This document shows positions 12,151-24,327 of a stretch of DNA of 64,000 bases, in pieces (the stretch's first letter is position 1; every line of letters starts with the position of its first letter). This DNA comes from Reticulitermes speratus (lineage: Eukaryota > Arthropoda > Insecta > Blattodea > Rhinotermitidae). Made by a program: the position numbers and the translations under genes. Below the pieces are notes generated by a model. It was not told the origin of the DNA, did not search any database, and saw only the letters and a program-made list of their open reading frames with translations. Location: assembly GCA_021186555.1 (NCBI GenBank), contig JAJKFL010000216.1:62001-126000 (forward strand), read 5' to 3'.

Positions 12151-12424
12151 CAATATAGTGTTGGTTTTCAAGAAGTGGGGACCTCAATTAAAAAGAAAGG
12201 ATAGCACACAATGGGGCAACATCTGCACATAATATATAAATTTGTATAATTTGGGGTAAAACAGGAGAATACATGGGGCACGAGAAAGCGAAAAGCTAGG
12301 ATGAAACGAAAGGATATCACACTGTAGGAGCCTCTGAAAGATGCGTAACGAGAACGCTACATAAGAATATAGATGTGATAGAAAATTTCTACAACATGAT
12401 ACATGAATCCCCCATCGATTGTGC

Positions 12425-13700
12425 TTCCACGTGGTCGTGGTGGTGGAGCTTGTGTGTACCAATGACCCAGAGACCTATGCCGGCGGTAGCGCATCTACTG
12501 GTAGGACCTCCCGAGCCGGACAGGTCAAAGCGTAGGTACCCGACTAAGAGAAGCACCCTCGTCCTCCAGGTTGGTGGTTGTGCATAAGGTTAACATCCTT
12601 ATCACATAAAATAAATCTTGTTCAGAAAACAACACTAAAGCCTCGGAATGTAAGGGATAAACTGGAATTTAAAATTATGAAACGAAGGAAGGACTTGAAT
12701 ATGGCAACGTGGAATATACGAACGATGTTGGCCCCAGGAAAAAAGGAAGAGATTGCTGAAGAAACAGTGACAAAGAATATAGATATCCCAGTACTGCAAG
12801 AAGTAAGATGGAATGGAATAGGGAAAATAAATAAAGGAAATTACACATTTTACTACAGTGGAACTCAAGAAAGAACTGGACAATATGGTACAGGTTTCAT
12901 GGTCGCAAATCAGATAAAGGATAGAGTACTACAGTTTGATCCCATTAATGAAAGGATAAGTACATTGAGAACAAAAGGAAACTTTCGAAATATTTCAGTT
13001 ATAACAATACATGCACCCACAAAAGAGAAAGAAATCGAAACAAAGGAAGAATTCTACGAGAAACTGGGAGAAGTATATGACAGAATACCGAAATGTGATA
13101 CAATTATAATAATGGGAGATTTTAATGCCAAAGTTGGAACTAAGGATGTAGATACTACAGTTACAGGAAAATATTCACTGCATACAGAAAGTAATGAGAA
13201 TGGTAATTTATTTTTGTAGTTTGCAATAAGAAATAGGATGCTAATAAAGAGCACATATTTCCCTCATAAGGAAATTCATTTAGGAACTTGGAAATCTCCA
13301 GATAATAATACAATAAACCAAATTGATCATATACTGATTAATTATAGACATTCATCCTCAATAATAGACGTAAGAAGTCACAGAGGACCTAAATGTGACA
13401 CAGATCACATCATAGTTAAAGCAAAAATAAGATATTAATTATGTAAGAAACTACAATACAATAGAAACATCAGGAAAAAGTGGGATGTTGAGAAGTTAAA
13501 AAAGGAGGATGAAAAAATAAAATATAGAGAAGCAATGAATAGAAAACTTAATGATAAAAAAGCACAGAAGGATGAAGGAATAACAATACAGGACAGGTGG
13601 GAATCAACAGAAACAATAATTACAGAGGCAGCAGAAGAAGTGGTGGGATATAAGAAGAAAGAAAACACCAATGCTTCAATAAGGGGTGTAGAAAGGCAAT
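12425..13700 (+). pseudogene. RTE-like LINE: 5' region plus AP-endonuclease, 3'-truncated
   Basis: The 5' leader (GTGGTCGTGGTGGTGGAGC and a GGCGGTAGC / CCGGACAGGTCAAA segment) is related to the leader of the minus-strand LINE at 14,392. The protein shows the APE-type endonuclease that nicks target DNA: an ATWNIRT start near 12,710, QEVRWNG, HAPT, GDFNAKVG near 13,115, QIDHIL and a TDH near the end. A TAG at 13,217 interrupts the frame and is also present in block B. After the endonuclease a lysine/glutamate-rich linker runs to about 13,700 and then stops; the reverse transcriptase that should follow is absent. Losing the 3' end while keeping the 5' end is the reverse of the usual LINE truncation. 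Confidence 0.75.
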
Positions 13701-14390
13701 AAGATTTACATATAATGAGAGTGACCAAGTGGGAAGAGAAGGTCAGAAATAGAGAAGAACGGAGGCAGATAGTGGAGGAAGCCAAAGCTCACCCAGGGCT
13801 GTAGAGCCGAATTTTGTTGCTGTATGATACATGAATCAAGATTATCTGGAGAGATATTAGGGATGATACAAATCGGACTGGGTACGGGAGAGACTTTGCA
13901 AGAAAATGTTAAGAATACTGCGACGTACCGCCATACGGGGTGCTGAGAGCGAGCTTGGAAAGAGAGGAGAGGGAAGATATTGAGTGCTACTGTAAAATAC
14001 TTGGCTAGGGTCAAGCAGAGTGGGAAGCGGGAAATAGTGCAAGAGTGTTACAAAAGGCTGGTTCGTCAGGCATAAATGTTGAGAGAAGCAGGAGAACTAA
14101 GGCAGAAACTGACACATTTGGACTGGACTGCATACGGCAAAACTAGCAGCAGATGGAAGTAAAGATTATTTTCCGTATTACTAAAACTACATACAATGAC
14201 ATTCGAAGACATAGGCGGTTAGGTAAAATGGGAAAAAGAGTTCGCTATACATGTACAATGAAACAACTAAGGAAGAGAAGTAGATATGTAGTGCTGCACA
14301 ATGAATGAAAGAAGCAGTATAGCATGGTTCAGTTTGTGAAATTCGGTACTGATGGGCGCGCGGGGAGAAACCGAGATGTATAGACACTTA
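13701..14390 (+). pseudogene. Decayed LINE C-terminal fragment
   Basis: Plus-strand frames include LRILRRTAIRGAESELGKR near 13,910-13,960 and KILSATVKYLARVKQSGKRE near 13,975-14,030, which resemble the region downstream of the reverse transcriptase in many insect LINEs. Stops and frame changes show it is dead. It probably belongs with the RT relic at 11,180-12,150, the endonuclease fragment lying between them. Confidence is limited because only short motifs survive. Confidence 0.4.
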
Positions 14391-14391
14391 T

Positions 14392-16667
14392 CATGCTTCA
14401 TTCATTCTGTAGTCTGTCTTACGACAGGTCCGTAGCTTCTTCCAATGCGAGTTCTCCACAGGGTGCGATCTAGTGCTTCCTCTTTCAATTTCCAGTATCT
14501 TTTCTTTTCCTTAAGATCATCCAGTAGCTGCTTACGTCTTCTCCCTCGTCGTCCCGCATTTCTATCTTTCCTTCTAACTTTCCTTCAATCACGTGTTTCA
14601 GAAGGCAGTTTCTACGCAAGATGTTACCAATTCAGTTAGCCTTTCTTCTTTTTATTGTATGTAGGATATTCCTCTCTTCCTTGACTCTGTGTAATACTTC
14701 TTCATTTCTCACACGATCGGTCCAACTGATCTTCTCCATTCTTCTCCAGCACCACATTTCAAAACTTTCCAGATACTTCTGATCTATTTTCCGAAGTGTC
14801 CACGTTTCAGCACCATACAAAGCTATGCTCCAAATGTAGCACTTTACTAGTTTCTTCCTTAAATTTAATTCCAGTTTGCTGGTGAAAAGATTTTTCTTCT
14901 TGTTGAATGCTTATTTTGCCATGGCAATTCTGGATTTAATTTCACGTGTACACCTTGCATCACTTGTTATTATGCTACCCAAATAATTGAAATATTCCAC
15001 ATTCTCCAATTGTTTTTGATCTATCATAATTTTCATTGGGGATAGTTAGCTTGAGATTTTCATTACTTTAGTTTTTCCCACATTCATTTCCATTCCATAG
15101 CGTCTTCCAATTTCAATTAGTCTATCAATCATGCCCTGCAGCACCTTTCCTTCCCTAGCCAGTAGCACAAGGTCATCTGCATATTTCACAGTGCGAATTA
15201 CTTGTCCTCCTATTTAGAAGTCTCCAAACCCTTCAAGAGTTTCCTTGGTAAGTTACTCGCTGTATAATTTGAACAGAATCGGTGACAAGCAGCAACCTTG
15301 TCTAACTCCTCTTTCAATCTTCACACTTCTCGTCTCCCCCTGGTCCAGTCGTATTTAGACACTCTGTTCCATGTACAATTTGCTGATCAATCTTGTTTCG
15401 CGCCAGTCTATCCCAATTCCTTTTAGTATTTGCATTAATTTGGTCCAGTTGACACGGTCAGATGCCTTCTGCCAGTCTATGAAGCAAGTACACAAATCCT
15501 CATCTATGACCAAGGTTCGTTCTGATATTATTCTCAGCATCCCAATTGCATCCCTAGTTCCTTTTCCCTTCTAAATCCAAACTGATCTTCTCCAAGTGCA
15601 TCCTCAATTTTCCTCTCAATCCTTCTTCTAAGTATCCTCGCTACTATCTTCGCTGCATGAGCGATGATGCTGATTGTGCGATGGTCGCTGCATTTTGTAG
15701 GTTTGGGCTTCTTCTTTAAGGCAATCATTGTAACTTCAATAAAATCTCTGGGCCATTCTCCAGTTAAATACATAATGTGTCATTAGCCTTAGACCACCTT
15801 CTCCCAACAATTTGAGTACATCCCCAGGTACATCATCATCTCCTGTAGCCTTCTTATCCTTCATCTCCTTGATAGCTTTTTCCACTTCACTTTGCAAAAT
15901 ATAAGGGCCTTTCTCGTCTTCATCTACTTCATCTTCAGGTTCGACGTCTAGATGTTCTGGTCGATTAGCTCGATCGTAGAGCTCTGTGATATAATTCTCC
16001 CAAATTTGCAGTACTCGTCTCTGATTTATTATTATATTGCCTTGAGAGTCTTCGATGCCAATGTTTTGAATCCCATGGTTTTCTTTCCAACCTAGTTCCT
16101 TTGTCTTCATGTACATTAAATCATAACGTCCTATTCTTTGAAATTCTATGAACTCGTCGCTTATGCTCTCAAGATATTCCTTCTTGGCGTTGTCCGCGAC
16201 TCTTTTCAATTCGTTCCTCAGTCTTCTGTAGTTCTTCCTTCCTTCTTCATTGTTGACACTCCCCCCGAAGATCCGAATGGGGGAGTAGTTTACCTCAGGA
16301 ATGTTTTGTCTCCAGAGGAAGCATCTCGCATTTGGCATTTGTCTCTGTTTCTGGAAGAGACTATCCAGGAAAAGTAATAATGTGGTAGTTTTTCCATTTG
16401 CTTTCCACATCGCAGTACAGCAGCCGTTCAGACCACTCTGGTCTCGCCTGTTGCAACACGACCATGAACCATCTCGAGCATCATTTGCTCTGTGCTTCAT
16501 GTCGCTACTGATGTCGCTGCGTCCGGCATCAAGGGTAGTTTGTATTCGGTTTCCCATCTCCTAGGCATCTCTCTTCGTCTGGTTCCTACCCTTTTGATCT
16601 GTCCGGCTTGGGAGATCCTACTGGTAGCAATGCTACCGCCGGCTTAGCTCTCAGGGTCACTGGAACT
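14392..16667 (-). pseudogene. RTE-like LINE, minus strand, endonuclease deleted
   Basis: On the minus strand this reads 5' leader (16,667-16,560), an N-terminal leader, then directly a linker and reverse transcriptase: the 'KCSDHRTISII' block, 'EDQFGFRR', motif A 'CFIDWQKASDRV' near 15,490, a YADD region near 15,180, and a C-terminal 'YGAETWTLRK' / 'EMWCWRRMEKISWTD' segment at 14,820-14,700. The 3' end near 14,392 has a TGA/ATGA-rich tail, typical of RTE elements. Against block B it lacks about 1.08 kb carrying the whole endonuclease; the junction is at 16,256-16,258 (ACA). Further stops and frameshifts occur. The right edge is the end of the segmental duplication. Confidence 0.8.
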
Positions 16668-17448
16668 TAAACATTTAGGTAAGACAGCACTTAATCTTAC
16701 GATCTTCTTTACTCATGTCTTGTGTCTTGCTATCCAATCATTCTTTCCATTCGTTCATAAATACCTAAAGTGATTATGTTTTACGGAGTAACTTATATTT
16801 TCAGTTACATATTCAGAAATAATCAGTTTAGCCTCAATGTTTTCTGGAATTTTAAGTAACAATATTCAATACGTTAGCCTAATATTAATAGCTACGCATT
16901 GTACGTAACAGCGTATATATCCGTTAACTATAAAAACTTATCATCTGTTTTAGTTAAAAACAAAAACTTACAATGTAAAGTCATAACGTTTATTTTCTAA
17001 ATAAAGTACGTACAAAGTACATTAATGTCTACAAACTTCAAAACAAATATAAATCTTTCTGTACAACACTTTAAGTAAAATCTACTGGTCTTTGAATATT
17101 AAAGCAAATGTGTATCACCTGATTGTTTGGCGACAGAGAGTCTAACTACATTCCGATGCTCTAAATAGTATGTTGCCGTAGGGGGTAAAGCTATATCTGC
17201 GTGCACCTGCCTGTCTGTCTACCATAACAAGTCCGTACTTGTACCTATTACTTCATTCATATACAATTCTATAATTCCATTTTACTACGTTAATTAATTA
17301 TATATATGATCTATCGTGTAGTGGAACTTATGCATACACACTGTAACCTTCCGCTGTTCACCAGAACAATTCTGCATACGTATATATTCTATAACCCTTG
17401 TCTTTACATACGCTTATGTTGTCATATCGTACTTACTTTCTCGACAGT
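16668..17448. other. Intergenic sequence, no gene seen
   Basis: AT-rich sequence between the end of block A and the LTR retrotransposon. I see no gene or recognisable repeat. Confidence 0.45.
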
Positions 17449-17452
17449 GTAT

Positions 17453-18019
17453 TGTTACCGCTGGAAATATGGAAGCTGGGTGAGGACTTGTTTCGGCACT
17501 TGCTTTAGAAGGGATTAGAAACTTAGGTTGGGAACTAAAGGGATGTTTTGTTGTGACATTTCGTAGAACACTTTTATAAAAATTTACGATGGGATAGGAG
17601 AAGATTTAGCGGGTTTTGTTCTGAGGGGCAAAACGACTTAGGCCAACCCAAAATTTACAGTTAGGGATTGGTTGGTATGAAAGAGGCTTGCTGTATTTTC
17701 CGGCGGGAGTATAGGCGGAAAAGGGGAGTTGGATGTTAGTCGCGGAGGAGACAATTACTTTTGGTGCCGGCAGATACGGAGGTATTCGCGTGCTGAGTGA
17801 TAACTGATTGCTGTCGACCGAGTTATCGGTGTAGATAAAGTAAATAAAGTAACATTAAATATTAAAACTTATCCTTATTATAAACCTGACTAGACGTAAA
17901 GTCCGACTGAGGAAGCTTACACGTAAAATATTCCATGAGATAGAGCATGTGAAACGCGAGCTAGTTCTTTCTCTGTGAGCTTAAAGAAGCGTCGGGCAAA
18001 TTTGAGAAAGACGGTAACA
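17453..18019 (+). repeat. 5' LTR of gypsy-type element
   Basis: It begins TGTTACC and ends GGTAACA, a 7-bp terminal inverted repeat containing the usual TG...CA. It is identical in length to the 3' LTR. An AATAAA polyadenylation-type signal is at 17,843. The upstream GTAT is the target-site duplication. Confidence 0.95.
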
Positions 18020-18025
18020 GCGAAG

Positions 18026-18043
18026 TGGCGACCAACCGTGGGA
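18026..18043 (+). other. Probable tRNA primer-binding site
   Basis: TGGCGACCAACCGTGGG begins six bases after the 5' LTR. The TGG start matches the CCA end of a tRNA. The next bases look arginine-tRNA-like, but this was not checked against a tRNA set. Confidence 0.5.
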
Positions 18044-18506
18044 CCCGAAAAGAAGTGAGTCTGCCGCAGTGTAGTGTAAAATAAAGTAACTGGACAAAGT
18101 GCCTCATTAACAAAGTACTCAATCGTAAAGCAACATTGAGGCAAATCTACGCCAGAACGTGTGAATTCGTGAAACGTGGCCAGCGGGAAGACCTAGGTTC
18201 AGCGAAATACTAGACGACGGCGGCCGGGGGAGAAAAAGAGGCAGTTCTACACTAGGCACGAACAGCGGACTGCAGATGACATAATTACGAGCGTCAGCCA
18301 GCATCACACGAGACTGAAGACCGACAGCGGGCAGCCATCAAATAACAAAAGCCGCAAGCGATCACCGAGCACCAGGCGACTTTCATTACAACGGTATTTT
18401 ACATAATTGCATCGTAGTAACAACAACTTCGCGACAAATGGTAGGTGGAAGTACGTAATAATTATACAGTGTGTATATTAGTGTATGGGTGTCCAAGATT
18501 TCCGTC

Positions 18507-20488
18507 ATGATGGAGAGGCAATTGCGTAATAGGCGCATTTCAGTAGTAGAAGACGTCGGTGAAACTATACCAGAAACTTGTTTAGTGGAAACAGAAGCAA
18601 ATATTGCAAGCCAAGAAACTGAAATAGATGGAACTATTGTCGAAGTGAATGAGGAAAGGAATAATGACATTGATGGGTGTGTTAAGGATCCTCATAACTC
18701 AAGTGATAATGTCGTAATATCAGCAAGACAGTTTCAGGAGTTCATGAATAAAGTAATGAACGGGTTTGATAATTTAAATTCTAGGATCGAATCGGAAAAC
18801 ACTAAATTAACTGATAGCATAAAGGCAGTAAGTGAAGAAATGTCGAACAAAATTGAAACTGCAAACAGAAATTTGTCAGATATGTTAACAAAACAATTTA
18901 GAGAGGAAAACGCTAAGCTTAAGGAGGAATTATCTTGTAAATTATAGTCAGAAGTTTTGAATTTAACTGAAGTCATAAACCAGTTGCGTAGAGATACAGA
19001 CCTTGAGGTTATTAGTCTTAATCACAGTATGGAAACTGTAGGTGAGAAACGAATGATAAAATGAATGAACACATGAGTATGACTCAAAAACAGATAGATA
19101 GGGTTTCCCAGGAAATGAACACGAGAACTCGCAGTCTAGGAGCAGATTTAGCCGGACATATTACACAAACAGAGAATGAGGCAGTGGCCGTTAGGCAAGA
19201 TATGGGTATGTTGAGAGAGCAGATTAGTAGTAAGGTAACGGATGAGGTAAGGACAGTGTCTGATAAGATTGCAGAATGTAGCAATCAGATACTGGCAGAG
19301 AAAGAAAACACTTTGTTAAAGTTTCAGAAAGTAAACCATGAAATAGAAATTTTGAAGGCAGGGTTAGCTTCTAAGCAGACTAGTGAAACTCTGTCAGTTA
19401 AGAGTGTAAATATGAAACAAAACCATGTAGCGAAGATAGCTAAGCCAAGTCAAGGCACCATTACTTCAACAGCCAGTGTGGGCAGTAATAATGTTACTGA
19501 TCAAGGGAGCGTGAGTGAGGTGATTTGTTGTAATAATGTGTCTACCTATGATGATGTTACCAATGCTGAACTGTCGCATGTGAACAACACTGCTGTTGTA
19601 AATACAACTTCTGATATGCATATCAATCAGGACTCTTTAAGAGAACTAAGTTTACCATCCTTTTTAGACAGTAATAAACAATCTGTCATCACTTTTCTGC
19701 GAGATTTGGACATGTACTTTGAAATCAAGAAAGTCCCAGAAAATTTAAAATTGCCCCTTGTATTACGCGCAATTAAGGAGCCTTTTGCTCAGAATTGGGT
19801 TAGTTCAGAATACCACAAAATAGATTCATATCAGAGTTTCAAGGCCCAGTTCTCTAAATTATTTTGGAATGAGCTAGAACAGTCCAGGGTTCGTTGTGAA
19901 ATCTACCAAGGGAGGTATGACAGGAACGGAGGGGAGTCCATGACCGAACACTACGTCCGTTATGCCAGTCTTGCGGCAAACTTACAGCCACCTTTGACAG
20001 AGTATGACTTAGTAACAGCACTAACTTCGCATTTCTCAATGGAAATTCAACGTGCTATGCTTGCTGCGAACTTGAAATCATCTCAAGAAGCACTAGCATT
20101 CTGAGGGAGAATGCAGTCACTGGAAAATTCGCGAGAGGCCTACAAGAAATCGAAACAGGAGAAAAATTCAAAAGATTTCGAGAGGAGGCAGCAGAACGGC
20201 GGAGACCGAGGAGGAGGTAATAGCTACCGCGAGACACCGCGAGAGGTTAGGCATGTGCGATACGGATACCAGCAAGGTAACGGTGGATCTCCGTACAGGC
20301 AGCGCACGTCATATCGCGGACACAACTATCAAACTGATAGAAGAAACACACAGCAGACACGCGAATTAAATCCCCAGATACCAGAGTTTCAGCCGAGGAA
20401 CAGAGGTGCGAGACGAGAGTCACAAGAAGCAGTCATACGCGCAGAAAGATCTGGGGTACTAACCACAACCAGGAAAACTAAAAGCTGA
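18507..20488 (+). pseudogene. gag of gypsy-type element, disrupted
   Basis: The start is the first of two adjacent ATGs at 18,507, 488 bases after the LTR. The frame is interrupted by TAG at 18,945, a one-base shift near 19,040 and TGA at 20,102. The predicted protein has three parts. An N-terminal region of several hundred residues (about 18,750-19,380) is rich in Glu, Lys, Asn and Gln with heptad spacing, so probably coiled coil. A retrotransposon gag (capsid) domain spans about 19,650-20,100. The C-terminal region, 20,150-20,430, is Arg/Gly/Tyr/Gln-rich. I see no CCHC zinc knuckle; the basic Arg-Gly tail may bind RNA instead. Gag would package element RNA in virus-like particles. The pol frame follows. 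Confidence 0.8.
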
Positions 20489-20614
20489 ACCACCGAGCTG
20501 TCTACGTGAGTTCTGGCACGTCAATAGCCCAGACAGACTTCAGTACCGAGAAGACAAAGGAAGTGAGCCAGCAGATATTGATGAGGAGCTGGGAAAGGAA
20601 AGTGAAATTATAAA

Positions 20615-23600
20615 TTGTTCAGGGTAGAAATAATCGGATGTGATGAGAATAATGTGTCTGAAGATGCAAAACCCTCTGAATACGATTTGGTGTACATACA
20701 CTATGTCAATGAAAACAACTTAGGAAGCTGCCCAATAGTGAAATTTCTCGTGGGGTCGCATCAATATTCTGCTGTCTTAGACACAGGGTGTGAAGCGTCG
20801 ATTTTATCAGAACAGCTATACAATGAACTAAAATCACATGGGATTGATAGCCTTGAGCTGTCGACACAAAACGTTGTTTTGGTGGGAGCATTTAGCCGAA
20901 AGGCACAAAGAGTGAGAAAACAAGTGTTCTTGGCACTGAAATTCGGAGACATGTGTATAGACCAAGTATTCCTGGTGTCAGAACAGTTATTAACGCCCAT
21001 GCTTATTGGATCTGATTTCTGTATTACGAAAGATATCGTACTCGATTTTCAAAGGGGAAAGCTAGCATTGCAAAGGGATGATAAGTCTACAGAGACAGAA
21101 ATTGTGTGCAGGCGACAGGAAGTCAGAGAAAGGGAAGATTGCCATGAGTCTATAAGTAACAGACAGGTTTTTGCAATACCCACACCAGTAGCAGACTCTT
21201 GCCAGCTCGCACGGGTAAAACCACCCCATCCACTGACCGCTCCGTCTTGTAAAGTATGTCCAAGTTTTCCCGAGCCTGATAGAATATGTAAGGAAGGACG
21301 TGAAAGTGCCTTTCATGATATGTATCCGTCTAGCGGCAAGGCAGACGAAGATAATTGCAGCAGTAACGACTGCAGTATAGGTGACCGATATGAGTCACTT
21401 GGTTGCGGTAATTCCATTGCGAATAGCAGTGAAGACAACGCAGTTGGTTATTCTGAAGAAAAAGGTAGTAAATGTACATTGTCAGTCAAGGCTACAGGCC
21501 GAGTTGCAGGCTATGAACGGAAGGGACATTACGGCACAATACAGACACCTAATCCGGAGTCTAGAAACATGGATGAAGGCGAAATCAGTACTCAGCTATT
21601 GCTTCAAAATATAAATTTACAGGATAGTTTATCGGAGGCTCAGAAAGCAAATTTATTAAACCTCGTACATAAATACAAGCCACATTTTACCAAGAAACCA
21701 GGAAAATGCAACTGCTTTGAATATCGTTTCGAATTGCAAGGAGGCTTACCCAAGTCCCGGAACAGTAGACCTATCCCATTTGCATTACGCAAAGAAGTGC
21801 AAGAACAGATTCAATAGATGCTTGCCAACAACATTATTGAAGAATCATATTCATCCTATGTAAACCCACTCACCTTAGTCGAGCGGGATGGCAAACGAGT
21901 CAGGATATGTCTGGATGCTAGAGAAGTCAACAAGTTCATGAGACCAGACAGAGCCAAGGTGCCTCCCATGCAAATGTTGTTGCAAAGATTTCATGGAGCA
22001 AATTGCATCTCATCCCTTGATTTAAGCAGCGCGTTTTTGCAAATTCCATTAGAAAAATCCTCAAGACAATGGACAGCATTCCAATTTCAGAACAAAGTAT
22101 ACCAATTTACAAGAGTACCATATGGGTTCCGAAATTCTCTCAGTGCTTTCATTAGGGCGCTACAAACGGTACTGGGAGATGACACTAGCGAATACGCTCT
22201 TCATTATGTTGATGACCTCGTCATCTTTTCCAAGACATTTGAGGAACATATGGAACATTTAGACTACGTGTTCGGAAAACTTACAGCAGCAGGCTTTACC
22301 TTAAATTTAGGTAAATGCAACTTTTGTAAACCAGAAATTATATTTTTATCACACGTAATTTCCAGGAATTCACTTAGACCGGACCCGCAAAGGATTGAGG
22401 CAATCTTGAATTACCCAGCCCCTCGCAACCAGAAACAACTGAAAAAATTTCTCGGTGTGTGTAATTTTCACCAGCGTAACATTGTTAATTACGCAGATTA
22501 TGTGGCACCCCTACTGCAACTATTGCGTAAGAACACACCTTGGAAGTGGTCGGCAGAAATGCAGGAGGCATTTGAGGCCTTACGAGACAAATTTGCAAAC
22601 ACAATACATCTGGTACATCCCGATGACAGTCTGCCATACACTATCAATACAGACGCTAGCGCAAAAGCCATTGGCGCTGTGTTATCGCAACAAGACCAAG
22701 AAGGGAATACGAACATAGTGTCTACTGCTTCTCGAGTATTAACTTCGATAGAACAACGCTACACAACATGCGAACAGGAGTTGCTTGGAATCATTTATGC
22801 CTTGGAAAAGTTCAGGATTTACATTTACGGACATAAAGTAATACTTCATACAGATCGTTGACTTTCCTTAACCAGTGTGCTGTCACTTCAAACCGAGTTG
22901 CAAGGTGGATGATAACCCTTCAGCAGTATGACATAGAGTTGCGTCACGTAAAGGGGACCGACAACCATTTGGCAGATATAATCAGCCGAAATCCAGCAGG
23001 TCTCAATGTCACTGAGATTCGTAATTTGACAAAACCTAATAATATTATGGTAAACAAGATAAGCGTAAATATAGACAAATCAGTATGTAAGGATCTAAGG
23101 AATTTGGCACAACTACAGAAAACTGACCCAAGGATACAAAAGATTAGGGCAAGAATAGCTACCCACCCCACAACAGCCGACCACAGGTACAGGCTATGGG
23201 ACGACACGTTGTTTTGTATGGAGGTAGGAAATGCAGCGGAATGGAAACCTGTATTGCCAACTTGTCTGGAAGAAAGGGTCTTTCAGTACGCCCACACGTT
23301 TAGGTCATTTAGGGGTAGATAAATGCACCCAACAGATAAAGCAGGCTTACTATCTTAAGAATCTGGGTCACAAGGTGCGAAAATACATAGCATGCTGTAA
23401 CATTTGTCAAAGGGTTAAATACCCGAACAGGACAGTTATGTCGGAGGAAAGGAGCCACCTACCGGTAAAACCTGGCTCTTTGTGCGCCATCGATCTCTAT
23501 GGCAGTTTGCCAACATCACGCAGTGGCGTAAAATACATTTTGGTGTGTTACGACATGTTTTCGAAACACGTAAAACTCTACCCATTGAAAGCTGCGACTA

Positions 23601-24327
23601 CAAAGTCATGTCTGAATAAGATAATAAACTACTATTTTCTGCACGTCATAAAACCAGAAGTTATACTCTCAGACAATGGCACCCAATTCCATTCGCCATC
23701 TTGGAAACGCCACTTAGTATCACACAATGTCCAAGTGAGGTATACAGCAGTGAGGCATCCCCAGTCAAACCCGAGTGAGAGATGCATGAAAGAACTATCG
23801 AATTTCTTCCGCATATACTGTAAAGACAACCACCGGAAATGGGCAGAGCTTGTTCCCTATATCGAGTCATGGTTAAATAATACAGTCGCAAGCCCTACAG
23901 GCTTTACTCCTACAGAACTAATGTTTGGAGGGAAAGGATCTAATGTCTTTGAGAACGTTCTACCAGAAGCGCCAGCGCAGCAGCCTATATCAGAAGACTC
24001 GCAGACAAAAATCACCAAAGCTTATGAGACGATGAAAAGGAAAGTAATCGCCAGAAAGCGAAAGAAACGGAAGGGCAATGCGCACTGGAAACCTAAGCTA
24101 AATGATAAGGTGCTGTTGAGAACTCAACCGGTGTCAGACGCTACAACGGGCGTCACCGCTAAGTTTTTCCGTCCTTATCAGGGCCTTATATCATCGTTAA
24201 GATAATACCACCATCCACATTTGAATTGGCCGACGAGAATGGGCACATTCGAGGTCAATTTAATAAAAAGCTACTCAAAGAATACAAAGAGGCAACCCGA
24301 GGTAATGAAGCAAAAACTGAGAAGTAG
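20615..24327 (+). pseudogene. pol of gypsy-type element (PR-RT-RH-IN), disrupted
   Basis: The retropepsin active site is VLDTGCEASIL near 20,774 (Asp-Thr-Gly at 20,780). The reverse transcriptase has SSLDLSSAFLQIPL near 22,010 and YVDD near 22,205. RNase H has NTDASAKAIGAVLSQQ near 22,650. A RHVKGTDNHLADIISR segment follows near 22,940. The integrase zinc finger (GHLGVDKC...CCNIC) is at about 23,300-23,420 and its D,D-35-E core includes AIDLYGSLP near 23,488, LSDNGTQFH near 23,668 and a NPSER segment near 23,770. Lesions are a TAG at 21,815 and shifts near 22,857, 23,300 and 24,180. The reading frame runs to TAG at 24,325. Together these would copy the RNA and insert the cDNA; this copy is inactive. 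Confidence 0.93.

Larger units (their letters stand above)
1..16667 (+). repeat. Segmental duplication, block A
   Basis: This block matches positions 45,384-63,121 in the same orientation almost base for base. Landmarks keep a nearly constant offset: OR exon 5 (938 against 46,322), the SINE at 4,026 against 49,414, and the LINE endonuclease at 12,578 against 57,975. Similarity begins at the first base of the window, so the duplication extends further left than can be seen. It stops at about 16,667, inside the 5' part of a minus-strand LINE; the following bases differ from those after 63,121. Block A is about 1.07 kb shorter, mainly because of one internal LINE deletion. All SINEs, LINE fragments and the LINE stop at 13,217 are shared, so they predate the duplication. 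Confidence 0.93.

Noticed and set aside
13435..14042. Several minus-strand frames of 60-116 codons
   Set aside because: Low-complexity shadows of purine-rich LINE sequence on the plus strand.
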